Positions 1 to 5,866 of a stretch of DNA of 6,438 bases are shown in pieces; position 1 is the first letter of the stretch, and each line of letters opens with the position of its first letter. The stretch is from assembly GCA_002307905.1 (NCBI GenBank), contig DBUL01000176.1, positions 9,293-15,730 of the forward strand, written 5' to 3'. The notes under the pieces are model-generated. The model was not told where the DNA came from. It worked only from the letters and a program-made list of their open reading frames with translations, and did not search any database. A program made the position numbers and the translations under genes. The DNA comes from Rhizobiaceae bacterium UBA1291 (GTDB lineage Bacteria; Pseudomonadota; Alphaproteobacteria; Rhizobiales; Rhizobiaceae).

Positions 1-1319
1 AGCAGGCGCTGAACCAGCCCTATCCGAATCAACCTGCCTATGCACCGTCTTCGGCAGCACGGGCGGCCGCTGCCCCGGTCGCAGTACAGCGCGCCAATCT
101 TGCTGCACCCCAGGCCTCTTCCAATGGAGCCGAGCGCGCTGCCGCCCTCGCTCAACCCTTCCCCTCCGCGCCGGCCCAGCAGCAGACTGCGATGCTTGTC
201 CCGCCGACCGCCGGCGAGGCGCTCACCACCGGTTCGGTCCAGCCCGCAGGTGCCTGGGGCACGGCCAACGCGACCCGCGTGACGCTCAAGCCTGGCGAGA
301 CAATGGCGACACTGGCCAAGCGCTACGGTGTTCCCGAGAGGGAAATCCTCAAGGCCAACGGTCTGACCCAATCGAGCGATGCAGCAAGTGGCCAACTTGT
401 GCTGATCCCGACCTTGGTCGGCCAGCCCAATGCGGCGCGTGCCGCAGCCGACGCCTCCGTCTTGCCCGACGGAAGCAGGAAGCCGACCCTACCGCAGTCG
501 CCGGAACAGAATGTCGCGCTCCTTCCGACAGCCCCGACCTCCCGCGACAAGTCGCAGGCGCCGGCCTCCAGCGCCACAGGCAAGGCCGTTGCAGGAGCAG
601 GCGAGGGCGCGGCCCCCGGCATCTACGTGGTGAAGGCGGGAGACTCGCTCAACAAGATCGCCAGGGCGACCGGCACGCCGATCGATAAGCTCAAGGCCGC
701 CAATGGACTGACATCGGCCAATATCCGCATCGGCCAGAGCCTGAAAATCCCTGCCGGTGGCGCGCAGGCCCAGGTCGCATCGGCGGCTCCCGGGACCGAT
801 CCCGTCAAGACGGCAACGATCCCAGCTGGCAAGGCAGATCTAAACGGTAAAGCGCCAGCAGCCTACAAGGCCCCGGCGGCAACGCAGTCGGTCGGCGACG
901 TAGCGTCCCTCGACACGAAGGAAGCTGCACCCGAAACGACCGGCATCGGTAAGTATCGCTGGCCGGTGCGCGGGGCGGTGGTTGCCGGCTATGGCGCCAA
1001 TGTCGATGGCAAGCGCAACGACGGCATCGACATTTCCGTCCCGGCCGGCACACCGATCAAGGCAGCGGAAAATGGCGTGGTCATCTATGCCGGCAACGGG
1101 CTCAAGGAACTCGGCAACACGGTCCTGGTGCGTCACGAGGATGGCACGGTCACCGTCTACGGCCACGCCGATGGGCTCTCGGTGCAGCGCGGCCAGAAGG
1201 TTCAGCGCGGCCAGCAGATTGCCACCTCCGGCATGAGTGGCAATGTCAAACGTCCGATGTTGCACTTCGAGGTCCGCAAGGATGCGACCCCGGTCAATCC
1301 GATGACTTACCTGGAATAG
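1..1319 (+). CDS. LysM-LysM-M23 (LytM) protein, NlpD/DipM-like, 5' partial
   Basis: This is the C-terminal 438 codons of an envelope protein. The frame is open from base 3 and the ATG at 192 is internal, so the true start and any signal peptide or lipobox lie outside the window. Seen, with residue 1 at base 3: a Q/P/A-rich stretch (1-90); LysM module 1 (about 92-136, core VTLKPGE...LKANGL); a low-complexity A/P/S/K linker; LysM module 2 (about 207-251, YVVKAGDSLNKIA...GQSLKIP); a second linker; and a LytM/M23 domain (about 318-436). In the M23 domain Asp343, His388 and His421 are kept. The first His of HxxxD is Asn339 (NDGID) and the first His of HxH is Met419 (MLHFEVR). E. coli NlpD has the same pattern and activates the amidase AmiC without hydrolysing peptidoglycan itself. 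Inference: a periplasmic or outer-membrane-attached amidase activator acting in cell division, like NlpD or DipM. Domain calls are secure; the exact ortholog is not. Confidence 0.9.
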   Translation, partial: QALNQPYPNQPAYAPSSAARAAAAPVAVQRANLAAPQASSNGAERAAALAQPFPSAPAQQQTAMLVPPTAGEALTTGSVQPAGAWGTANATRVTLKPGETMATLAKRYGVPEREILKANGLTQSSDAASGQLVLIPTLVGQPNAARAAADASVLPDGSRKPTLPQSPEQNVALLPTAPTSRDKSQAPASSATGKAVAGAGEGAAPGIYVVKAGDSLNKIARATGTPIDKLKAANGLTSANIRIGQSLKIPAGGAQAQVASAAPGTDPVKTATIPAGKADLNGKAPAAYKAPAATQSVGDVASLDTKEAAPETTGIGKYRWPVRGAVVAGYGANVDGKRNDGIDISVPAGTPIKAAENGVVIYAGNGLKELGNTVLVRHEDGTVTVYGHADGLSVQRGQKVQRGQQIATSGMSGNVKRPMLHFEVRKDATPVNPMTYLE

Positions 1320-1343
1320 GTTTTGCGTCCCAGGCAAGCGATG

Positions 1344-1370
1344 AAAAGGTCCGGAGTCCCCGGGCCTTTT
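1344..1370. terminator. Bidirectional intrinsic terminator between convergent genes
   Basis: An 11-bp stem (AAAAGGTCCGG at 1344-1354 with CCGGGCCTTTT at 1360-1370, one G-U wobble on the + strand transcript) closes a 5-nt loop. It lies 24 bp past the LysM/M23 stop and 6 bp past the ATPase stop on the other strand. Because the arms begin with AAAA and end with TTTT, either transcript ends its stem in a U run, so the site can serve both genes. The + strand tail continues T-rich (CTCGTTT). Confidence 0.8.
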
Positions 1371-1376
1371 CTCGTT

Positions 1377-2249
1377 TCAGGAGCGGTCCATCGTGATCCG
1401 CAGCCGACCGGCCAGATCCTGGATATACTGCCAGGCGACGCGGCCGGATCTCCCGCCCCGCGTGGTTGCCCATTCAAGGGCCTCGCGGTGCAAATCGCTG
1501 CGCTCGAGCGGCAGGTTGAAATGCGCCGCGTAGCCGTCGATCATCGTCAGATAATCGTCCTGGCTGCACTTGTGGAAACCGAGCCACAGGCCGAAGCGAT
1601 CGGATAGCGAAACCTTTTCCTCGACGGCCTCAGACGGATTGATCGCCGTCGACTGCTCGTTTTCCATCATGTGGCGCGGCAGGAGATGGCGGAGGTTCGA
1701 GGTCGCGTAGAAGACGACATTGTCCGGGCGACCCTCGATACCACCGTCAAGTGCCGCCTTCAGCGACTTGTAGGCAGTATCGTCGTGATCGAAAGAGAGG
1801 TCGTCGCAGAAAACGATCACGCGATGCGGCGTGTCCTTGAGGAGGTCGAGCAGCGTCGGCAGCGAGGAGACGTCTTCACGGTGCACCTCCACGAGCTTCA
1901 GCGAGACACCCGTTTGTGCAAGGATGTCGGCATGGACTGCCTTGACGAGGGAAGACTTGCCCATGCCACGCGCGCCCCACAGCAGGACATTGTTGGCGGG
2001 ATAGCCCTCGGCGAAACGCAATGTGTTCTCGTGCAGAATGTCACGGACATGGTCGACGCCGCGGATCAGCGAAAGCGCGACGCGGTTCGGCCGTCTGACT
2101 GGCTGGAGGTGACTGCGGGCTGGCGACCATACGAAGCAGTCGGCGACGCTCCAGTCATTCTCCGCCGGCGGCGGACCAGCGAGCCGCTCGACTGCCGCAG
2201 TCAGGCGGCGCAATTCTGCAAGCACGAGCTGGTTGGCTGCATCCGACAT
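1377..2249 (-). CDS. DUF815-family AAA+ ATPase
   Basis: A predicted 290-residue cytoplasmic P-loop ATPase resembling the DUF815 (COG2607) family, whose function is not established. Seen: an N-terminal helical stretch (1-25); Walker A GARGMGKS at 92-99; Walker B VIVFCDDL at 144-151 with the acidic pair Asp149-Asp150; a sensor-1-like Asn185 in YATSNLRHLL; a candidate arginine finger Arg218 in LSDRFGLWLGF; and a C-terminal helical GRSGRVAWQYIQDL segment typical of an AAA+ lid. No membrane segment or fused effector domain is visible. The start was chosen at 2249 because GGAGG (2258-2262) lies 8 nt upstream. The frame is open to 2309 but the earlier ATGs lack a site: ATG 2255 sits only 2 nt from GGAGG. 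The gene stands alone, divergent from yajC and convergent with the LysM/M23 gene. Family assignment is from motif memory and is fairly sure; the cellular role is unknown. Confidence 0.88.
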   Translation of the reverse strand: MSDAANQLVLAELRRLTAAVERLAGPPPAENDWSVADCFVWSPARSHLQPVRRPNRVALSLIRGVDHVRDILHENTLRFAEGYPANNVLLWGARGMGKSSLVKAVHADILAQTGVSLKLVEVHREDVSSLPTLLDLLKDTPHRVIVFCDDLSFDHDDTAYKSLKAALDGGIEGRPDNVVFYATSNLRHLLPRHMMENEQSTAINPSEAVEEKVSLSDRFGLWLGFHKCSQDDYLTMIDGYAAHFNLPLERSDLHREALEWATTRGGRSGRVAWQYIQDLAGRLRITMDRS

Positions 2250-2257
2250 TGGCATAT

Positions 2258-2262
2258 CCTCC
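2258..2262 (-). promoter_or_regulatory. Shine-Dalgarno site fixing the ATPase start
   Basis: GGAGG on the - strand, 8 nt before the ATG at 2249. It favours the 290-residue product (MSDAANQ...) over the 20-residue longer reading from 2309. Confidence 0.7.
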
Positions 2263-2369
2263 ACATGGTGTCCGCCATGGTACAGGCGGCGTTTTGCCGG
2301 CGGTAGCATGGTCTTTTCGGAGTCGAAAGGGTAAGAGGCTGTAAAACGGTACTGACAGGCGCTGTTTCT

Positions 2370-2398
2370 GTTGCAATCGCAGGTCCCGGCACTATATT
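2370..2398 (+). promoter_or_regulatory. Putative housekeeping-sigma promoter of the yajC-secDF operon
   Basis: TTGCAA (2371-2376) and TATATT (2393-2398) are separated by 16 nt. Read as the rhizobial consensus, the -10 is CTATAT at 2392-2397, which matches the usual alphaproteobacterial form, while the -35 keeps only TTG. Transcription would begin near 2405, giving a leader of roughly 55 nt before yajC. No other comparably good pair is seen on the + strand in 2250-2458. No convincing promoter for the divergent ATPase gene could be picked out. Confidence 0.45.
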
Positions 2399-2445
2399 CC
2401 GGCGACTTGAAGCGGGGGCGAGGCTGCCCGCGATCATCGCAGTCT

Positions 2446-2451
2446 AGGGAG
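2446..2451 (+). promoter_or_regulatory. Shine-Dalgarno site of yajC
   Basis: AGGGAG, 7 nt upstream of the ATG at 2459; supports that start. Confidence 0.65.
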
Positions 2452-2458
2452 ATATTTC

Positions 2459-2806
2459 ATGTTCATTACGCAAGCCTTCGCGCAGGACGCCGCCGCTCCG
2501 GGTGGTGCATTCGGTTCCGGCCTCGAAATGCTGTTCCTCTTCGCGCCGCTGATGCTGATCTGGTATTTCCTGCTGATCCGTCCGCAGCGCCAGCAGATGA
2601 AGAAGCGCACCGAGATGCTTTCGGCAATCCGCCGTGGCGACCAGATCGTTCTCGGTGGTGGTATCGTTGCAAAGGTTACCAAAGTGATCGACGACAATGA
2701 AGTCGAGGTCGAGCTTGCCGACGGGGTCAAGGTCCGTGCAATGCGAAGCTATATCGCCGAAGTGCGCGTCAAGGGTGAGCCGGTCAAGACGGACACTGCT
2801 GCCTGA
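2459..2806 (+). CDS. yajC: Sec translocase accessory subunit YajC
   Basis: A 115-residue single-span inner-membrane protein of normal YajC length. Seen: a short N-terminal segment MFITQAFAQDAAAPGG; one hydrophobic span at about 22-40; the family hallmark YFLLIRPQRQQMKKR immediately after it (36-50); then a small cytoplasmic domain with RRGDQIVLGGGIVAKVTKV, which is the conserved GD-x-V-x-T/G-GGI region of YajC. YajC binds SecDF and, through it, SecYEG and YidC. Its precise contribution to translocation is minor or unclear in E. coli. The gene is the first of the probable operon and precedes secDF, the standard order. The N-terminus ends in an AFA-Q motif like a signal-peptidase site but has no hydrophobic core in front of it, so cleavage is not expected. 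Confidence 0.95.
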   Translation: MFITQAFAQDAAAPGGAFGSGLEMLFLFAPLMLIWYFLLIRPQRQQMKKRTEMLSAIRRGDQIVLGGGIVAKVTKVIDDNEVEVELADGVKVRAMRSYIAEVRVKGEPVKTDTAA

Positions 2807-2822
2807 CGGCATAGAGTATTGA

Positions 2823-2843
2823 GCGACCGGCATTGCCGGTCGC
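2823..2843 (+). other. Perfect intergenic stem-loop between yajC and secDF
   Basis: GCGACCGGC (2823-2831) and GCCGGTCGC (2835-2843) form a perfect 9-bp GC-rich stem with the 3-nt loop ATT, starting 17 nt after the yajC stop. The following bases (GTTCACTTCC) are not a U tract, so it is a poor intrinsic terminator. A second, smaller hairpin follows: GATGG 2854-2858, loop ACA, CCATC 2862-2866. Likely roles are 3'-end protection or processing of the yajC mRNA, or partial attenuation before secDF. These roles are inferred. Confidence 0.6.
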
Positions 2844-2882
2844 GTTCACTTCCGATGGACACCATCCGACTTCGAGAGTTTC

Positions 2883-5441
2883 ATGCTGTATTTTTCGCGC
2901 TGGAAGACAATATTCATCTGGTTCACCGTCTTGGTGAGTGTCCTGGTGGCCGTCCCCAATCTTCTCAGCGATGAGCAGCTTGAGGCGCTCCCGTCCTGGA
3001 TGCCGAGCAAGAAGGTGACGCTCGGCCTCGACTTGCAGGGCGGCTCTCACATCATGCTGAAGATCGAACAAGCCGACATCATCAAGGATCGGCTTGAAAC
3101 AACTGTCGGCGACATCCGTGCCGCGCTGCGCGATGCCGGCATCCGCTATACCGGCCTTTCGGGCGTCGGCCAGCAGGTGCAGGTTCGGATTACCGATGCC
3201 GAAAAGGTCGATGCGGCCAAGGAAGCACTGTCCTCGCTGACGGAATCCGTTAGCGTCGGTGGTCTGACCGGCGGCACGATCCAGGAGGTGAGCCTCCAGC
3301 AAGACGGCACGCTGCTACGCTTGACCCTGACCGACGAGGGAATCGACTATCGTACCTCGTCAGCGCTCATCCAGTCGATGGAGGTCGTACGCCGGCGCGT
3401 GGACGAACTCGGCACGACGGAACCGCTGATCCAGCGTCAGGGCAGTGATCGCATTATCGTCCAGGTTCCAGGTCTCACCGATCCGCAGCGCCTGAAGGCA
3501 CTGCTGAACCAGACCGCAAAGTTGTCCTTCCATATGGTCGACATGAGCATGCCGGTCGAGGAAGCCATCAACGGCCGACCACCGGCAACAGCCGAGGTGC
3601 TCTATTCGATGGACGACCCGGCCGTGCCCTATCTCGTCGAGAAGCGTGCCCTGGTGTCTGGTGAAAACCTCGTCGACGCCCAGGCCAGCTTCAACCAGCA
3701 GACCAACGAACCGGTCGTGACCTTCCGCTTCGACAGCAGGGGTGCGCAGCGATTCGCCCAGGCGACCCAGCAGAATGTCGGTCGCCCCTTCGCCATCATC
3801 CTGGATGATCAGGTCATTTCCGCGCCGGTCATTCGCGAGCCGATCATCGGCGGTTCGGGGCAGATTTCCGGGAGTTTCTCAGTCGAAGGCGCGAATGACC
3901 TTGCCGTATTGCTGCGTGCCGGTGCCTTGCCGGCGACACTGACCGTCGTCGAGGAACGTACCGTCGGTCCTGGCCTCGGTCAGGACTCGATCAATGCTGG
4001 CGTCTTCGCCAGCGGCATCGGTGCCGTCTGTGTCGTCGTTTTCATGCTCGGCTTCTACGGCACCTTCGGCGTAATGGCGAATATCGCTCTCGCCGCCAAC
4101 ATCACCATAATCCTGGCGCTGTTGTCGATGCTGGGCTCGACGCTGACTTTGCCGGGTATTGCCGGTATCGTGCTCACGATGGGTATGGCGGTTGACTCCA
4201 ACGTTCTCGTTTACGAGCGCATACGCGAGGAGGCGAAGAGCGGCAGACCCCTGGTCCAAGCGATCGAGGTCGGCTTCAACAAGGCCTTTGCAACCATCGT
4301 CGATGCCAACCTGACAACGCTGATAGCCGCCGTGGTGCTGTTCTTCCTCGGCTCCGGGCCGGTCAAGGGCTTCGCCGTGACGCTGGCAATCGGTATCGTG
4401 ACCACGGTATTCACCGCCTTCACCATGACGCGCTGGCTGATGGCGGTATGGTTCCGCTCGCGCCGTCCGAAGCACCTGCCCAAAAGCATCCGCACCGGCA
4501 TGTTCGATGCGCAGAACATCCGCTTCATGGCGATCCGACGTTACACCTTCGCTGTTGCAGCGGTCCTGAGCCTCGTTTCGCTGATCGGTTTCACGACGGT
4601 CGGCATGAACCTTGGCATCGACTTCAAGGGCGGCTCGATCATCGAGGTCAAGGCGCGGTCCGGTAATGCCGATATTTCCGAAATCCGCACGCGCCTGAGC
4701 GAACTCAATCTGGGAGAAGTTCAGGCCCAGGGATTCGGCGATGATGCCAGCGTGCTGATCCGTATCCAGGCGCAGGAGGGCGGCGAGAACGCCGAGCAAT
4801 CGGCGATCACGATGGTGCGTGGAGAACTCGAGGAGGCTTATGAGTTCCGCCGTGTCGAAGTCGTCGGGCCAGCCGTTTCGGCGGATCTCACCTGGGGCGC
4901 GACCATTGGGGTCGCCGCATCTCTGCTCGCCATCCTGGTCTATATCTGGTTCCGCTTCGAATGGCAGTTCGCGCTCGGGGCGATCATCGCAACACTGCAC
5001 GATGTCATCCTGACGCTGGGCCTTTTCGTTTTCGTCGGCATCGAGTTCAACTTGACCAGTATTGCGGCCATCCTGACCATTATCGGTTATTCGCTCAACG
5101 ATACCGTCGTCGTCTATGACCGAATGCGAGAGAACCTCAGACGGTACAAGAAGATGCCGCTGGACGTGTTGATCGACATCTCGGTCAACCAGACGCTGTC
5201 GCGTACGGTTCTGACTGGCTCGACGACCCTTCTGGCGCTCATAGCACTCTACTTCTTCGGCGGCGAAGTGATTGCGTCCTTCACGCTGGCGATGATCTTC
5301 GGGGTGGTGATCGGTACCTTCTCGTCAATCTATATCGCCGGCCCGGTCTTGATCGCCTTCAAGCTGCGCCCGGAGACCTTCCAGGAGCGGGATGCGGAAA
5401 TCGAAGCCGCCCGCCCGGTTTCAGGCAAGGTCGAGGCTTAG
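2883..5441 (+). CDS. secDF: Fused protein translocase subunit SecDF
   Basis: An 852-residue polytopic inner-membrane protein carrying SecD and SecF in one chain. It works with SecYEG and YajC and uses the proton-motive force to complete export of unfolded proteins on the periplasmic side. SecD half: TM1 about 9-28; signature LGLDLQGG 47-54; large periplasmic P1 region to about 365; TM2-TM6 about 372-522, with AVDSNVLVYERIREE in TM4. SecF half from about 549: first span about 552-573; signature GIDFKGGS 578-585; periplasmic P4 region; further spans from about 671, with SLNDTVVVYDRMREN and QTLSRTVLT. The proton-path residues of the family are present: Asp438 (E. coli SecD Asp519), Asp740 (SecF Asp213) and Arg774 (SecF Arg247). 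Fusion is common in this and some other lineages and is not a frame error. The start at 2883 has only a weak site (GAGAG, 2874-2878, 4 nt away). The stop lies 1 nt before the next gene's proposed start. Confidence 0.97.
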   Translation: MLYFSRWKTIFIWFTVLVSVLVAVPNLLSDEQLEALPSWMPSKKVTLGLDLQGGSHIMLKIEQADIIKDRLETTVGDIRAALRDAGIRYTGLSGVGQQVQVRITDAEKVDAAKEALSSLTESVSVGGLTGGTIQEVSLQQDGTLLRLTLTDEGIDYRTSSALIQSMEVVRRRVDELGTTEPLIQRQGSDRIIVQVPGLTDPQRLKALLNQTAKLSFHMVDMSMPVEEAINGRPPATAEVLYSMDDPAVPYLVEKRALVSGENLVDAQASFNQQTNEPVVTFRFDSRGAQRFAQATQQNVGRPFAIILDDQVISAPVIREPIIGGSGQISGSFSVEGANDLAVLLRAGALPATLTVVEERTVGPGLGQDSINAGVFASGIGAVCVVVFMLGFYGTFGVMANIALAANITIILALLSMLGSTLTLPGIAGIVLTMGMAVDSNVLVYERIREEAKSGRPLVQAIEVGFNKAFATIVDANLTTLIAAVVLFFLGSGPVKGFAVTLAIGIVTTVFTAFTMTRWLMAVWFRSRRPKHLPKSIRTGMFDAQNIRFMAIRRYTFAVAAVLSLVSLIGFTTVGMNLGIDFKGGSIIEVKARSGNADISEIRTRLSELNLGEVQAQGFGDDASVLIRIQAQEGGENAEQSAITMVRGELEEAYEFRRVEVVGPAVSADLTWGATIGVAASLLAILVYIWFRFEWQFALGAIIATLHDVILTLGLFVFVGIEFNLTSIAAILTIIGYSLNDTVVVYDRMRENLRRYKKMPLDVLIDISVNQTLSRTVLTGSTTLLALIALYFFGGEVIASFTLAMIFGVVIGTFSSIYIAGPVLIAFKLRPETFQERDAEIEAARPVSGKVEA

Positions 5442-5442
5442 G

Positions 5443-5850
5443 GTGGTGTCGTCGTTCGCGCCGTCCGGCAAGGGGATCGTCGTTCGCCAGGCGCACTTTC
5501 CCGGCCGGGCTCCGATCGACGCCTACGGCAATGGCGGGTTCCGCTTCGCCGACATGTCGCACCGTGGTTCGCTGCTGATGCTTCCCTCCGGAATTCACGG
5601 CTGGGAGATGGACGCCGACATGCCGTTGACGGTCGAGAATTTCCGCCGCGTGCTTGACGATGCGGCGGGGATCGAGGTTCTGCTGGTCGGCACGGGGCCG
5701 CAGTTGCGGCCGCTTCCTGCCGAACTCAAGGCCGCACTGAAGGCCAAAGGTATCGCCAGCGATCCGATGAGCACGGGCGCGGCCGTGCGCACCTACAACA
5801 TCATGCTCGCCGAGCAACGGGCGGTCGCAGCCGCCCTGATCGCCGTTTGA
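5443..5850 (+). CDS. Mth938-like domain protein (DUF498; NDUFAF3/AAMDC family)
   Basis: A 135-residue soluble single-domain protein of the Mth938/DUF498 family. Seen: HFPGRAPIDAYGNGGFRFAD (18-37), the glycine/serine turn region MSHRGSLLMLPSGIHGW (38-54), a VGTG segment in the second half, and a C-terminal RTYNIMLAEQRAVAAALI, close to the T-x-N-x(4)-E-x-R-x-x-AALI ending of human NDUFAF3. No catalytic or metal motif is visible. NDUFAF3 is a mitochondrial complex I assembly factor; the bacterial protein's task is unproven. The start is probably GTG 5443 or the adjacent GTG 5446: GAGG (5433-5436) lies 6 or 9 nt upstream, and the tight junction with secDF implies coupled translation. An ATG at 5392 in frame would overlap secDF by 50 bp and add 17 basic residues unlike the family, so it is disfavoured. 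Fourth from the right in function it is not; it sits third in the operon, just before the synthase-like gene. Confidence 0.88.
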   Translation: MVSSFAPSGKGIVVRQAHFPGRAPIDAYGNGGFRFADMSHRGSLLMLPSGIHGWEMDADMPLTVENFRRVLDDAAGIEVLLVGTGPQLRPLPAELKAALKAKGIASDPMSTGAAVRTYNIMLAEQRAVAAALIAV

Positions 5851-5866
5851 AACCGGGACGAAACCC

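Noticed and set aside
192..194. ATG at 192 as the start of the LysM/M23 gene
   Set aside because: The same frame is open back to base 3, the upstream residues continue the same Q/P/A-rich composition, and there is no signal peptide after this ATG.
840..1337. Open frame on the - strand opposite the M23 domain
   Set aside because: It overlaps the well-supported LysM/M23 gene and its terminator side, and shows no ribosome site or recognisable domain.
2285..2305. Possible hairpin in the ATPase leader (CGGC...GCCG around a T run)
   Set aside because: The stem is only 4 bp and cannot be extended, so it is not distinguishable from chance in GC-rich DNA.
1671..2306. Open frame of 211 codons on the + strand opposite the ATPase
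   Set aside because: The - strand frame carries complete Walker A, Walker B and sensor motifs; the + strand product has none and is a shadow.
3879..5000. Long open frame (373 codons) on the - strand, antisense to secDF
   Set aside because: It lies wholly inside an unmistakable secDF. Its product is rich in D, R, H and Q with no domain, as expected from the reverse strand of GC-rich coding DNA.
5392..5442. ATG at 5392 as the start of the Mth938-like gene
   Set aside because: It would overlap secDF by 50 bp and add a basic tail unlike the family, whereas GTG 5443/5446 has a well-placed GAGG.
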